Positions 23,370-31,412 of a stretch of DNA of 64,000 bases are shown here, piece after piece. The notes beneath the pieces were generated by a model, which saw nothing but the letters and a program-made list of their open reading frames with translations, was not told where the DNA came from and did not search any database. Source of the DNA: Azospirillum brasilense (lineage in GTDB: Bacteria > Pseudomonadota > Alphaproteobacteria > Rickettsiales > UBA3002); contig QFOX01000002.1 in assembly GCA_003241645.1 (NCBI GenBank), positions 1-64,000 on the forward strand, in the 5' to 3' direction. Numbering within the stretch: the first letter of the stretch is position 1; each line of letters starts with the position of its first letter. The position numbers and the translations under genes are program-made.

Positions 23370-23939
23370 TTACGCGCGGCCTGCAGCTTGCGCCGGTGCG
23401 CTTGCGCGCTCGGCTTCAACTTTTGCGGTGTGCTTGCCGAACACGCGGTCAGCAATGGCTTTGGTGCCAACACCCGCTACGACAGTTGCACCAACAATTG
23501 CTACAGCATGTTTACCTTTGATATTTTTCCACGCAGGCATGGGCTTCTCAAGTTTGGTAAGGCCTTCTTTGATGCCTTTCAGTGCGGCATTCAAATCTTT
23601 GCTGCCCTCTTTGGTGGCTTTACCAATTTTGCTAGCCATCTCACCAACGCCCGATTCAGGCTTCAATGTGGCAGCTGCATCATCGATTTTTTGGAATGCA
23701 CCTTTGAACTTGTCGCCAAGTTTTACGCCATCTTCACCAACGGTTTCGGCAACTTTACGTACCGCGTCGCCAAATGCAGCTTTTTTTCCACCTTCAACAA
23801 AGGCTTCTTTACCTTCGATTGCATGTTGAATTACGCGATTGGCGACCGATTTCGTACTCGCAATTGCAGTTCCAGCAGCAGCCCCAGTGCCCAAAACGAC
23901 ACCAATCGTGCCACTGCCCTGTTTCTCGTTATCGCTCAT
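23370..23939 (-). CDS. Uncharacterised protein with glycine-rich hydrophobic ends, 189 aa
   Basis: Layout: charged start MSDNEKQGSG, glycine-rich hydrophobic segment TIGVVLGTGAAAGTAIAS, a long amphipathic Lys/Glu/Ala helical core (about residues 40-145), a second hydrophobic segment HAVAIVGATVVAGVGTKAIA and a charged Ala-rich tail ending AAGRA. It could be a membrane-associated or phasin-like helical protein. No family is recognised. Third positions are less GC-rich than in neighbours. It has its own terminator and interrupts the rel-pdxJ order, so it is probably a separate transcription unit. Confidence 0.65.
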   Translation of the reverse strand: MSDNEKQGSGTIGVVLGTGAAAGTAIASTKSVANRVIQHAIEGKEAFVEGGKKAAFGDAVRKVAETVGEDGVKLGDKFKGAFQKIDDAAATLKPESGVGEMASKIGKATKEGSKDLNAALKGIKEGLTKLEKPMPAWKNIKGKHAVAIVGATVVAGVGTKAIADRVFGKHTAKVEAERASAPAQAAGRA

Positions 23940-24089
23940 GATACACTCCGTGCGTTATGCGATTTCCATAGGTGCAATGTAACCCAAGGCGCATGCAAGT
24001 AGTGTGAAGGTTCTGTGAAGGTTGCGGATGTGCGTTGGCGGCTTGCCGCTTGCGTCCCCGCAATCCCGGCGAAAGCCAGCATCTATAAG
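23940..24089. other. Intergenic region between rel and the 23370-23939 gene
   Basis: About 150 bases. It should hold the promoter of the leftward unknown gene, but no convincing -35/-10 pair was picked. At 24059-24085 CGCAATCCCGGCGAAAGCCAGCAT looks like a decayed half of the GTCATTCC-type palindrome, next to the 68-bp repeat at 24090. No ORF is supported. Confidence 0.4.
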
Positions 24090-24157
24090 GCCCTCACCCT
24101 CCCGCTAGCGCGGGTCCCTCCCTCTCCCTCAGGGAGAGGGTTGGGGTGAGGGTGCAG
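24090..24157. repeat. 68-bp palindromic repeat after the rel stop codon
   Basis: Identical to the pdxJ repeat at 22646-22713 except one base (CTAGCG here, CTATCG there), in the same orientation relative to the leftward genes. It starts directly after the rel stop region (stop at 24159-24161), so it forms the 3' end of the rel transcript; its stem-loops could act there as mRNA 3' structure. Confidence 0.95.
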
Positions 24158-24158
24158 A

Positions 24159-26312
24159 TTAGACGCGGTCCACCGCCTGCACCACGTCTTTGGCGCGCAA
24201 GCTGCTGATAATATTCTGCAAATGGCGCGAGTTCTTCACTTCCACGTCGATCAGCAGGTCGAAGAAATCGGTGGAGCGGTTGAGGATCTTCAGGTTGCTG
24301 ATGTTGCCGCCATCCTTCGCGATGACGTTCGCCACGCTGGCCAGCGCCGCGGTCTCGTGGCTGAGCGACACTTTCAGGCGGCCGATGAACAGGTCGTCCT
24401 GGTTCTGCGCGTCCCATGCCACGTCGAGCCATTTCTCCGGCGCGTCGGCATAGTTCTCGAGCGTGTCGCAATCCATGGTGTGGATGGTGACGCCTTTGCC
24501 GGTGGCCACGATGCCCACGATCTTGTCGCCCGGAATGGGGTGGCAGCAGCCCGCGAAATGGATGGCCATGCCCGGAATGAGCCCGCGGATGGGCATGGGC
24601 ACGGCTTTTTTCTGCTTCTTCTTCAGGTTGGCGGCGGTGAAGGGGTTCTTCACGCCCGCGCTTTCGGATTTGCGGGTGTGGAACACCGCATCGTAGACCT
24701 GATTGCGGTTGATGAGCCCCTCGCCCACCTCGGCATACAGGTCGTCGGCTTCTTTTTTCTTGAACACGGCCAGCGCCGGCTCAAGCATCTTATCGGTCAG
24801 GTCGTGGCCTTCCTGCTTGAAGGTCTTGGTGAGGATGGCCTTGCCGAGGGTGATGTATTCGTCGCGCTGCTGCTCGCGCATGTAGCGGCGAATTTCCGAG
24901 CGCGCTTTGCCGGTAACGACGAACCGTTCCCATGTGGGGCTGGGGGTCTGCGTTTTGGCGGTGATGATCTCGACCTGATCGCCATTCTTCAGCACATGCT
25001 TCAGCGGCACGATGCGGCCATTCACCTTGGCGCCCACACAGGTGAAGCCCACGCCCGAATGCACGGCGAAGGCGAAATCCACCGGGGTTGAGCCGCGCGG
25101 CAGCGCGATGATGTCACCCTTCGGCGTGAAGGCGAACACCTGGTCGTGGTACATCTCGAGCTTGGTGTGCTCGAGGAATTCTTCCGCGCCCTCGGATTGC
25201 TCGAGGATCTCCAGCAACTCGCGCACCCAGCGGTATTGCTTGCCATCGCGCGCGACCGTGCCGTCGGCATTTTTATTCTGCTTGTAGCCCCAGTGCGCCG
25301 CGATCCCGTATTCGGCGATCTCGTGCATTTCCTCAGTGCGGATCTGCACCTCGATACGCTGCTGCTGCGGGCCGATGACCGCTGTGTGGATGGACTGGTA
25401 GCCGTTCACTTTCGGGGTCGAAATGTAGTCCTTAAAGTGGCCGGGAATGGTGTGGTATTTCTCGTGGATGAGGCCGAGGATGGCGTAGCATTCGCCCACG
25501 CTGTGGGTGATGACGCGGAAGCCCACAATGTCGGCCAGCTGCTCGAAGGTCACACCCTTGGCTTCCATTTTTTTCCAGATGGAATAGGGTTTTTTCTCGC
25601 GGCCATAGATCTTGATGTCGGTCAGCCCGCCGCCGTTGGAAAGTTCGTAGAGGATCTCTTCCACGCGCTGGATCTGGCTCTGGCCTTGCTTGCGCAGGAA
25701 TTCCAGCCGGGTGATGATGGATTCGCGCGCCTCGGGGAACAGCTCCTTGAAGGCAAGATCCTGCAGCTCTTCCTTCATACGGCGCATGCCGATGCGTTCG
25801 GCCAGCGCGGCGTAAATTTCCAGCGTTTCACGGGCAATGCGCTGGCGCTTTTCCGGCTTGGGAATGTAGTGCAGCGTTTCCATGTTGTGCAGGCGGTCGG
25901 CCAGCTTCACCATCAGCACGCGCAGATCCTGCGCCATGGCGATCACCAGCTTGCGGAAATTTTCGGCCTGCTTGCTGGATTCGGATTTGATCTCAAGGCG
26001 GTTCAGCTTGGTGACCCCGTCCACCAGCGTGCGGATCTCGTGACCGAACAGCGATTCAATTTCATCCAGCGTGGCGTCGGTGTCCTCCACCGTGTCATGC
26101 AGCAGCGCGGTGATAATGCTGGCCGTGTCCAGCCGGTACTGGGTCAGTTTATAGGCCACTTCCACCGGGTGGCTGAAATAGGGGTCGCCGCTGGCGCGCT
26201 TCTGCGCCCCGTGCTTCTGCATGGCGTACACATAGGCGCGGTTGAGCGCGTCTTCATCCGCATCCGGGTCATAGGCCCGGATCTTCTCGACAAGTTCCAT
26301 CTGGCGTATCAT
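24159..26312 (-). CDS. rel: Bifunctional (p)ppGpp synthetase/hydrolase, Rel/SpoT family
   Basis: Stringent-response enzyme. The N-terminal HD hydrolase has H48 (YFSHPVEVA) and H72-D73 (LLHDTVED) with LADRLHNMETLHY; the synthetase has REKKPYSIWKKM, VGFRVITHSVGECYAILG and NGYQSIHTAV; then TGS (about 380-445), the helical/CC region with HFAGCCHPIPGDKIVG, and a C-terminal ACT domain. Both active sites look intact. The start at 26312 (MIRQMELVEKIRAYDPDADE) matches the MMRQYELVERV start of alphaproteobacterial homologues. Length is 717. It sits downstream of rpoZ, as usual for the lineage. Confidence 0.96.
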   Translation of the reverse strand: MIRQMELVEKIRAYDPDADEDALNRAYVYAMQKHGAQKRASGDPYFSHPVEVAYKLTQYRLDTASIITALLHDTVEDTDATLDEIESLFGHEIRTLVDGVTKLNRLEIKSESSKQAENFRKLVIAMAQDLRVLMVKLADRLHNMETLHYIPKPEKRQRIARETLEIYAALAERIGMRRMKEELQDLAFKELFPEARESIITRLEFLRKQGQSQIQRVEEILYELSNGGGLTDIKIYGREKKPYSIWKKMEAKGVTFEQLADIVGFRVITHSVGECYAILGLIHEKYHTIPGHFKDYISTPKVNGYQSIHTAVIGPQQQRIEVQIRTEEMHEIAEYGIAAHWGYKQNKNADGTVARDGKQYRWVRELLEILEQSEGAEEFLEHTKLEMYHDQVFAFTPKGDIIALPRGSTPVDFAFAVHSGVGFTCVGAKVNGRIVPLKHVLKNGDQVEIITAKTQTPSPTWERFVVTGKARSEIRRYMREQQRDEYITLGKAILTKTFKQEGHDLTDKMLEPALAVFKKKEADDLYAEVGEGLINRNQVYDAVFHTRKSESAGVKNPFTAANLKKKQKKAVPMPIRGLIPGMAIHFAGCCHPIPGDKIVGIVATGKGVTIHTMDCDTLENYADAPEKWLDVAWDAQNQDDLFIGRLKVSLSHETAALASVANVIAKDGGNISNLKILNRSTDFFDLLIDVEVKNSRHLQNIISSLRAKDVVQAVDRV

Positions 26313-26365
26313 GCAGCGCAATATAGCGCTGATTTCAGCAGCTTGCTAGCGGTATTGCATCGGAT

Positions 26366-26435
26366 ATGCGGTCAGCAGACCGCATGAGCCATCAGCTCGC
26401 GAAGCGACACGAAGCAATCGCACAGCAGGTGCGAT
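26366..26435. promoter_or_regulatory. Pair of hairpins between rpoZ and rel
   Basis: Hairpin 1: ATGCGGTC-AGCA-GACCGCAT (26366-26385, perfect eight-base stem). Hairpin 2: ATCGCAC-AGCAG-GTGCGAT (26417-26435, seven-base stem). Both loops start AGCA. They lie in the 164-base gap between the rpoZ stop and the rel start. Neither is followed by a T-run, so terminator activity is doubtful; they may be mRNA processing or attenuation structures or decayed repeats. Confidence 0.5.
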
Positions 26436-26476
26436 CTTGCGGAGTAGTGCTAAAAATAGGGAGCGAAGCGACCGAA

Positions 26477-26869
26477 CTAGTCTTCGACTTCGATGTTCTC
26501 TTCCACGAAGCTCATGCCGCCCGAAGGTTCCTGCGGAATGTACTGGCTGGCGTCGTTGAACGCGTCCTCAATATCGGCGGCACCCTCGGCGAAGTTGCTG
26601 CCCATGTCGCTCTCACCTTCGATGCGATCGTTGGGGTCGAAGCCCACTTTCTTCTGGAAATGCTGGATAATTTCTTCCTGCACGATGTTCAGGTCAATGG
26701 TCTTATCGGCGATCTCGCGCAGCGAAACCACGGCGTCCTTGTCGTTGTCGCGGTCGATCGTCAGCGGCATGCCCGAGGAAATCTGCTTCGCGCGCTGGGC
26801 AGCGGTCACCACCAGGTCAAAGCGGTTCGGGATGTTCAGGATGCAATCTTCAACGGTAACGCGAGCCAT
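26477..26869 (-). CDS. rpoZ: RNA polymerase omega subunit
   Basis: Assists assembly of RNA polymerase and, with beta', forms a ppGpp site in proteobacteria. The 130-residue sequence begins MARVTVEDCILNIPNRFDLVVTAAQRAKQ, the diagnostic omega block, then SLREIADKTIDLNIVQEEI. An acidic C-terminal extension of about 50 residues ends ENIEVED, common in alphaproteobacteria. GGAG lies 5-8 bases upstream of the ATG at 26869. The reading frame is open far upstream (to 27529) antisense to lipA, but only this part is coding. Confidence 0.96.
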   Translation of the reverse strand: MARVTVEDCILNIPNRFDLVVTAAQRAKQISSGMPLTIDRDNDKDAVVSLREIADKTIDLNIVQEEIIQHFQKKVGFDPNDRIEGESDMGSNFAEGAADIEDAFNDASQYIPQEPSGGMSFVEENIEVED

Positions 26870-26919
26870 GGATACTCCAGCAGGAAATGATGAGAATTGG
26901 GGGCATGTACGGGATTCGC

Positions 26920-26947
26920 TTGCGATTTGCAAGAGAAACTCTATATC
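26920..26947 (+). promoter_or_regulatory. Possible lipA promoter
   Basis: TTGCGA at 26920-26925 and TATATC at 26942-26947, spaced 16 bases, lie just upstream of lipA in the 87-base divergent gap with rpoZ. The -10 would be only nine bases from the ATG, implying an almost leaderless message, so this is tentative. Confidence 0.3.
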
Positions 26948-26956
26948 GTGCGCATT

Positions 26957-27904
26957 ATGGCCGAAACACTCCCCATCACCCCCGCTGCGGATAAAAAACT
27001 GCCCAAGCCGGACTGGATTCGCGTGCGCGCCCCGCAAAGCGAGGGCTACAAAAGCACGCGTGACCTGATGCGGGCCAACAACCTGCACACCGTGTGCGAG
27101 GAAGCCGCCTGCCCGAACATCGGCGAATGCTGGAGCCAGAAGCACGCTACTATGATGATCCTGGGCGACACCTGCACCCGTGCCTGCGCCTTCTGCAACA
27201 TCAAGACCGGGGTGCCCAACCCCGTGAATAAGGACGAGCCGCGCGACGTGGCCATGGCCGTGCAGAAGCTGGGCCTGCGCCATGTGGTGTTGACCAGCGT
27301 GGACCGTGATGATCTGGAGGATGGCGGCGCGAACCACTTCGCGCAATGCATCGAATATATTCGCACCACCGCGCCGGACACGACCATTGAGATCCTGACC
27401 CCGGATTTCCGCCGGAAAGATGGTAATCTCGAGATCGTGGTGAAGGCCCGGCCCGATGTGTTCAACCATAATATCGAGACCGTGCCCCGGCTGTACCAGC
27501 GCATTCGCCCCGGCGCGCGCTATTTCCATTCACTGAACCTGCTGAAGAAGGTGAAAGAGCTGAACCCCGCCATTTTCACCAAATCCGGCATCATGGTGGG
27601 TTTGGGCGAGACCAAGGAAGAAGTGCTGCAGGTGATGGATGATTTCCGCTCGGCCGATATCGACTTCATCACCATTGGCCAATATTTGCAGCCCACGCCG
27701 AACCACGCGCCGGTCGATCGTTACGTAACGCCGGACGAGTTCCGTTATTACGAACGCGTGGCCAAAACCAAAGGCTTTTTGATGGTGGCCGCCTCGCCGC
27801 TTACCCGCTCCAGTTACCATGCGGATGCGGATTTCGCGCAGATGCGCGACAACCGCAATGCGCAGCTGGCGGCACAGCACCCCGCACCCGCTAATGATGC
27901 ATAG
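26957..27904 (+). CDS. lipA: Lipoyl synthase
   Basis: Radical SAM enzyme inserting two sulfurs into protein-bound octanoyl groups. The auxiliary cluster cysteines are C47, C52 and C58 (CEEAACPNIGEC), the SAM cluster cysteines C73, C77 and C80 (CTRACAFC), and the C-terminal serine ligand is in RSSYHAD. The 315-residue length is normal. The ATG at 26957 gives MAETLPITPAADKKLPKPDW, the alphaproteobacterial-type start. It is divergent from rpoZ. The usual next gene, ratA, is displaced by an inserted membrane gene. Confidence 0.97.
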   Translation: MAETLPITPAADKKLPKPDWIRVRAPQSEGYKSTRDLMRANNLHTVCEEAACPNIGECWSQKHATMMILGDTCTRACAFCNIKTGVPNPVNKDEPRDVAMAVQKLGLRHVVLTSVDRDDLEDGGANHFAQCIEYIRTTAPDTTIEILTPDFRRKDGNLEIVVKARPDVFNHNIETVPRLYQRIRPGARYFHSLNLLKKVKELNPAIFTKSGIMVGLGETKEEVLQVMDDFRSADIDFITIGQYLQPTPNHAPVDRYVTPDEFRYYERVAKTKGFLMVAASPLTRSSYHADADFAQMRDNRNAQLAAQHPAPANDA

Positions 27905-27906
27905 TC

Positions 27907-28440
27907 ATGACGGCTAAGCGTTGGTTCTATTCGATGTTGGCGCTACCCGTAGGGCTACCCCTATTCTTATGCCTTATGGCCCATTTGCTTTATGCGACCA
28001 TGCCCGATCTAGCCTTTAGCTACGAAATTAAAAATGACCGCGTTCATTATACTTATTCCAATGGCTCTGGTACATACGGCGTTGGTATTGGATATAATGC
28101 AGTTGTAACGTATCTTACAGCACCAGTAAGAATTTATCCTATATTGTTGGCAATGATTATTCAGCAGTCGCTTGAATATGCGTTTTACTACTTAGCATTC
28201 GTTCTAATAATTTTCTGGTGGAGTCATAATAAACCGTTTGAGCGTATCAGAAGAATTATCTGGAAATTACCCTTACTTTATTACCCAATCTTTCTGGTTG
28301 GCTGGATAATTGAAAATTCCGGCAAGGGCTTAGGGCTGCAGATTATTGTTATGCCAATATTTATAATCACGGCTTATTTTTATGTCGCATTAGCGTGGGG
28401 GCTTACTCCTGAACGGTATAAAAATGCACCGCCACGCTGA
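27907..28440 (+). CDS. Uncharacterised AT-rich membrane protein, 177 aa
   Basis: Four or five hydrophobic helices: FYSMLALPVGLPLFLCLMAH, RIYPILLAMIIQQSLEYAFYY, LAFVLIIFWW, LLYYPIFLVGWIIE and IIVMPIFIITAYFYVALAWG. A short polar loop with NDRVHYTYSNGSGTYGVGIG lies between the first and second. No family is recognised. Base composition is much more AT-rich than both neighbours, with frequent TTA, ATA and AAT codons, suggesting recent acquisition. It starts two bases after lipA stops and overlaps the next gene by 17 bases. Confidence 0.75.
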   Translation: MTAKRWFYSMLALPVGLPLFLCLMAHLLYATMPDLAFSYEIKNDRVHYTYSNGSGTYGVGIGYNAVVTYLTAPVRIYPILLAMIIQQSLEYAFYYLAFVLIIFWWSHNKPFERIRRIIWKLPLLYYPIFLVGWIIENSGKGLGLQIIVMPIFIITAYFYVALAWGLTPERYKNAPPR

Positions 28441-28864
28441 GATTCGCCATTCGCCCCACACACCGCAGCAGCTCTATGCGCTGGTGTTGGATATTGAGCG
28501 CTATCCCGAATTCATTCCCTGGGTGCGCGCCGCGCGTGTGCTGGAACATCAGGGCGACCATTTCATCGGTGAGCTGGTGGTAAGCTTCAGCGGCTTCACC
28601 GAACGCTACAGCTCGAAGGTCATTCCCGATGCGGCAGCAATGAAGATCGACGTGGAACTGGTGCGTGGACCGTTTACCACCCTTTCCAACCATTGGAAGT
28701 TCGAACCTGCCCCCCAAGGTGGCACCAACATTCATTTCGACGTGGCGTTCGAATTCAAATCCAAACTGCTGGATAAGCTGATGGGGGCCATTTTCGGCCG
28801 CGCCTGCGACAAAATGGGCGAAGCCTTCGTCAAGCGCGCTGACGCGCTATACGGCCCCAAATAG
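28424..28864 (+). CDS. ratA: SRPBCC/COQ10-like protein of the RatA family
   Basis: A 146-residue START/SRPBCC lipid-binding fold: PQQLYALVLDIERYPEFIPW, then FTERYSSKVI, VRGPFTTLSNHWKFEP and a C-terminal helix with MGAIFGRACDKMGEAFVKRA. COQ10-type members aid ubiquinone function; the E. coli homologue RatA was described as a ribosome-association toxin. Position next to lipA is standard in alphaproteobacteria, here separated from it by the inserted gene. It converges on the methyltransferase gene with an 18-base 3' overlap. Confidence 0.9.
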   Translation: MHRHAEIRHSPHTPQQLYALVLDIERYPEFIPWVRAARVLEHQGDHFIGELVVSFSGFTERYSSKVIPDAAAMKIDVELVRGPFTTLSNHWKFEPAPQGGTNIHFDVAFEFKSKLLDKLMGAIFGRACDKMGEAFVKRADALYGPK

Positions 28865-29578
28865 CCCGCGCTTCTTCGCGGTTTTGACCGCCACTAGCGA
28901 CAGTACGAGTACGGCTAACACCATGGCAAACCCTTGCCAATGCACGGGACCTGCCTCGTTCACCTGCTCCCAGAATTCAATGACCAGCAGCGCAAACGCA
29001 CCATTAATGATGGTCGTATAATCCTTGGCGATGACCCGGCGCAGGTTAAATTTCATGCCGTGCGTGGCGGCCGGCAGGCGTGATAGCCGTGGAACCCAGC
29101 GGGGAACATCGCGGCAATAGGCGTCATAGGCATTGCCGAATTTTGCACGCAGGAAATACTCCTCCGCCGCGATGATGGCAGTGTAGACTAACAGAAATAC
29201 TGCCATGCCGATGGCGAACACCAACGGTGCACCATGCATAAGAAAAATGCCAATATACATAATGACATTGCCAACATAGAGCGGGTTACGGCAGGTGGCA
29301 AAAAACCCGTCCGTTACAAGATTCTCGGCATAGACCTTTTTATTCAGGCCACCACGCTTGATGTATTTAAAACCAATGACGGCCGCACGGATGCCAAGGC
29401 CCAGCATCATGAAGGCGGCCGCGATCCAGTCCTTGATGATCTCGCCCTGCTCTGCACCACCAATGAGTTCCACGGGCGGTCGGATCGCGCAAAGCAGCAC
29501 CAGCATGAGCGGAAAAAGCAAATTGCGGTATTTGAACAGCACATCGCCGATCTTTACCAGCAGGGATTTAGGGGGCAT
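28847..29578 (-). CDS. ICMT/PEMT-like membrane methyltransferase
   Basis: Membrane SAM-dependent methyltransferase of the isoprenylcysteine carboxyl methyltransferase/phospholipid methyltransferase superfamily. The diagnostic C-terminal block is GFFATCRNPLYVGNVIMYIG followed by AEEYFLRAKFGNAYDAYCRDVPRWVP. Several helices flank it, and two more follow at the C-terminus (IINGAFALLVIEF, GFAMVLAVLVLSLVAV). The substrate is unknown; bacterial members are not protein prenylcysteine enzymes as a rule. It begins eight bases after the cmoA-like gene and is probably in one operon with it. Confidence 0.85.
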   Translation of the reverse strand: MPPKSLLVKIGDVLFKYRNLLFPLMLVLLCAIRPPVELIGGAEQGEIIKDWIAAAFMMLGLGIRAAVIGFKYIKRGGLNKKVYAENLVTDGFFATCRNPLYVGNVIMYIGIFLMHGAPLVFAIGMAVFLLVYTAIIAAEEYFLRAKFGNAYDAYCRDVPRWVPRLSRLPAATHGMKFNLRRVIAKDYTTIINGAFALLVIEFWEQVNEAGPVHWQGFAMVLAVLVLSLVAVKTAKKRGLFGAV

Positions 29579-29586
29579 GAATACTC

Positions 29587-30318
29587 CTATTTTTTGGCGA
29601 TGATGCCGCAGAAATTATACCAGCGGAAGAACACGTCGATCTTGCTGAAGCCCGCATCGCGCAACAATTCGAAATTCTCTTCCATACGGTAGGGGATCAG
29701 CACGTTCTCCAGCGCCTCGCGCTTGTTGGCGATCTCCATATCGGAGTAGCCGTTGCGGCGCTTGTAATCGTAGTAATGGGCAATGAACAGGCGATTGAAG
29801 ATGGTATCTTCGCTGGTGAGTTTCTCGATCATCAGGAACGCGCCGTTCTCGTTCAGCCCGTCATAGATCTGCTTCACGATGCGTTCACGGTACAGCGGGC
29901 GCACGAATTGCAGCGTCAGGATCATGCTGACCAACGAAGCGTTCTCGATATGCAGGCCCTTATGCAGGTCGGCATATTCAAGCTTATAGGCGTGGTTAAG
30001 CTGCGCGGCTGCCAGTTTTTCTTCCGCTTTCTTCAGCATCTCGTGCGAATTATCCAGCCCAATGAGCGTGGTCTTCGCCCGGATGCGCTGGCTGAACGCA
30101 ATCAGCGACGTGCCGGTAGAACAGCCGATGTCATAAAGGTTGCTGCCGTCGGTGGCAAAGTCCCCGGCTAGCTCGGCGCTCATGCGCTGCATTTCGTCGT
30201 AGAACGGAACGGACCGGCTGACCATGTCGTCGAACACCCCGGCGACGACCTTATCAAAGGTGAAATCCTGCACCGCGCGTTCGCGCAGCTCAAATACCTT
30301 GTCGATGGCTTTTTCCAT
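29587..30318 (-). CDS. cmoA: CmoA-like carboxy-SAM synthase / class I methyltransferase
   Basis: The SAM-fold motif I is LYDIGCSTGTSLIAFSQRI. The sequence VFDDMVSRSVPFYDEMQRM, LTLQFVRPLYRERIVKQIYD, FLMIEKLT and the ending FFRWYNFCGIIA follow the CmoA pattern (VPDMIQRSVPGY, LQF-P--R, KWFNF). CmoA makes carboxy-S-adenosylmethionine from SAM and prephenate for cmo5U34 in tRNA, with CmoB transferring it. CmoB is not in the window; the partner is an ICMT-like gene. Function is therefore probable but not certain. Confidence 0.8.
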   Translation of the reverse strand: MEKAIDKVFELRERAVQDFTFDKVVAGVFDDMVSRSVPFYDEMQRMSAELAGDFATDGSNLYDIGCSTGTSLIAFSQRIRAKTTLIGLDNSHEMLKKAEEKLAAAQLNHAYKLEYADLHKGLHIENASLVSMILTLQFVRPLYRERIVKQIYDGLNENGAFLMIEKLTSEDTIFNRLFIAHYYDYKRRNGYSDMEIANKREALENVLIPYRMEENFELLRDAGFSKIDVFFRWYNFCGIIAKK

Positions 30319-30379
30319 GCGGCATCCTCCCGATGCAACAAGCCCTAACGCAGAATGCTGAGGCGAAGCTGAAGACGCG

Positions 30380-31345
30380 CTACAACCATTTCTTGCGTTT
30401 AAAATACAGCACCGGCAGCACGGCGGCGACCACCATCAGCCCCAGCGCCATGGGGTAGCCAAGCTTCCAGCCCAGCTCGGGCATGTGTTCGAAGTTCATG
30501 CCGTAAATACTGGCGACCAGCGTGGGCGGCAGGAACACCACCGCCGCGATGGAGAAGATCTTGATGATGTTGTTCTGCTCGATCGAGATCATGCCTAGCG
30601 TCGCATCCAACAGGAAGGAAACCTTGCTGGAGATGAACGCAGCATGGTCGTTCAGCGCGGTAATATCCTTGCCATGCGCGGTGAGCTGCGCGCCCACCTC
30701 GGGCGACAGGTTCTTGATGTTCTGCTGCGCATAGGCCACCAGCCGCCACAGGGTGGTGAGGCTCTCGCGCGCTTTGCTGGCCACGTCGCCGCACTGGCCA
30801 ATGCGCGCCAGCGCATCCTGATAATTGACGGGGCTTTTGGTGTTGGCGGGGAAAATTTCTTTGGTGATGCCATCCGCCCGCACGGTGATGGCCTCAAGAA
30901 TATCCGCCGCGCGGTTGATGATGGATTCCATCAGCCCCGCGAACACCGCATGCGCCGTGTGCATGGGCTCGTCGCCCTTCAACAGCGTGGCCGGGAACGC
31001 GCGAAACGGCACGGGGTCGATGTAGCGCACGGTAATCAGGTGCCGCTCGTTCAGGATAAAGGTGGTGGCGTGGTTCTCGGGCTCGGCGGTGTCGAACTTT
31101 GTGAGCAATGTCGCCGTCATGAACAGATGCTGCTGTTCCATGTAGAGCCGGTTGGAAATTTCGATCTCGCGCATTTCCTCGCGCGTGGGGATCTCCATGG
31201 CAAGGCAGGCTTCCACGGCATGCTCTTCTTCGCGCGTGGGGGCGAACAGGTCCAGCCAGATGGCGTCAGCCGGCACGGTGGTGCCCGGTTGCCAAAGGGT
31301 TTGGTGCACGCGGCCTTCGGCCAGATGGTAAATGGTAAGTGCCAT
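30380..31345 (-). CDS. corA: CorA-family divalent cation transporter
   Basis: A 321-residue CorA/2-TM-GxN transporter, probably Mg2+. The large cytoplasmic N-terminal domain (about 1-255) ends in the long stalk helix; TM1 is AAVVFLPPTLVASIYGMNF with the GMN selectivity motif; the external loop is EHMPELGW; TM2 is YPMALGLMVVAAVLPVLYF; the basic tail is KRKKWL. The start at 31345 gives MALTIYHLAEGRV; an upstream in-frame codon at 31384 overlaps the divergent marC gene region. It is divergent from marC by 67 bases. Confidence 0.93.
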   Translation of the reverse strand: MALTIYHLAEGRVHQTLWQPGTTVPADAIWLDLFAPTREEEHAVEACLAMEIPTREEMREIEISNRLYMEQQHLFMTATLLTKFDTAEPENHATTFILNERHLITVRYIDPVPFRAFPATLLKGDEPMHTAHAVFAGLMESIINRAADILEAITVRADGITKEIFPANTKSPVNYQDALARIGQCGDVASKARESLTTLWRLVAYAQQNIKNLSPEVGAQLTAHGKDITALNDHAAFISSKVSFLLDATLGMISIEQNNIIKIFSIAAVVFLPPTLVASIYGMNFEHMPELGWKLGYPMALGLMVVAAVLPVLYFKRKKWL

Positions 31346-31412
31346 GCGCCGGTGGTAGCGCAAGCGTGGGCGGTTGTACAGCACTTGCCCCGCGCTGCGA
31401 ACCTGCTATGCC

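Noticed and set aside
19422..24157. CRISPR array
   Set aside because: The repeats are palindromic, differ in sequence and are irregularly spaced over kilobases between genes; there are no spacers and no cas genes.
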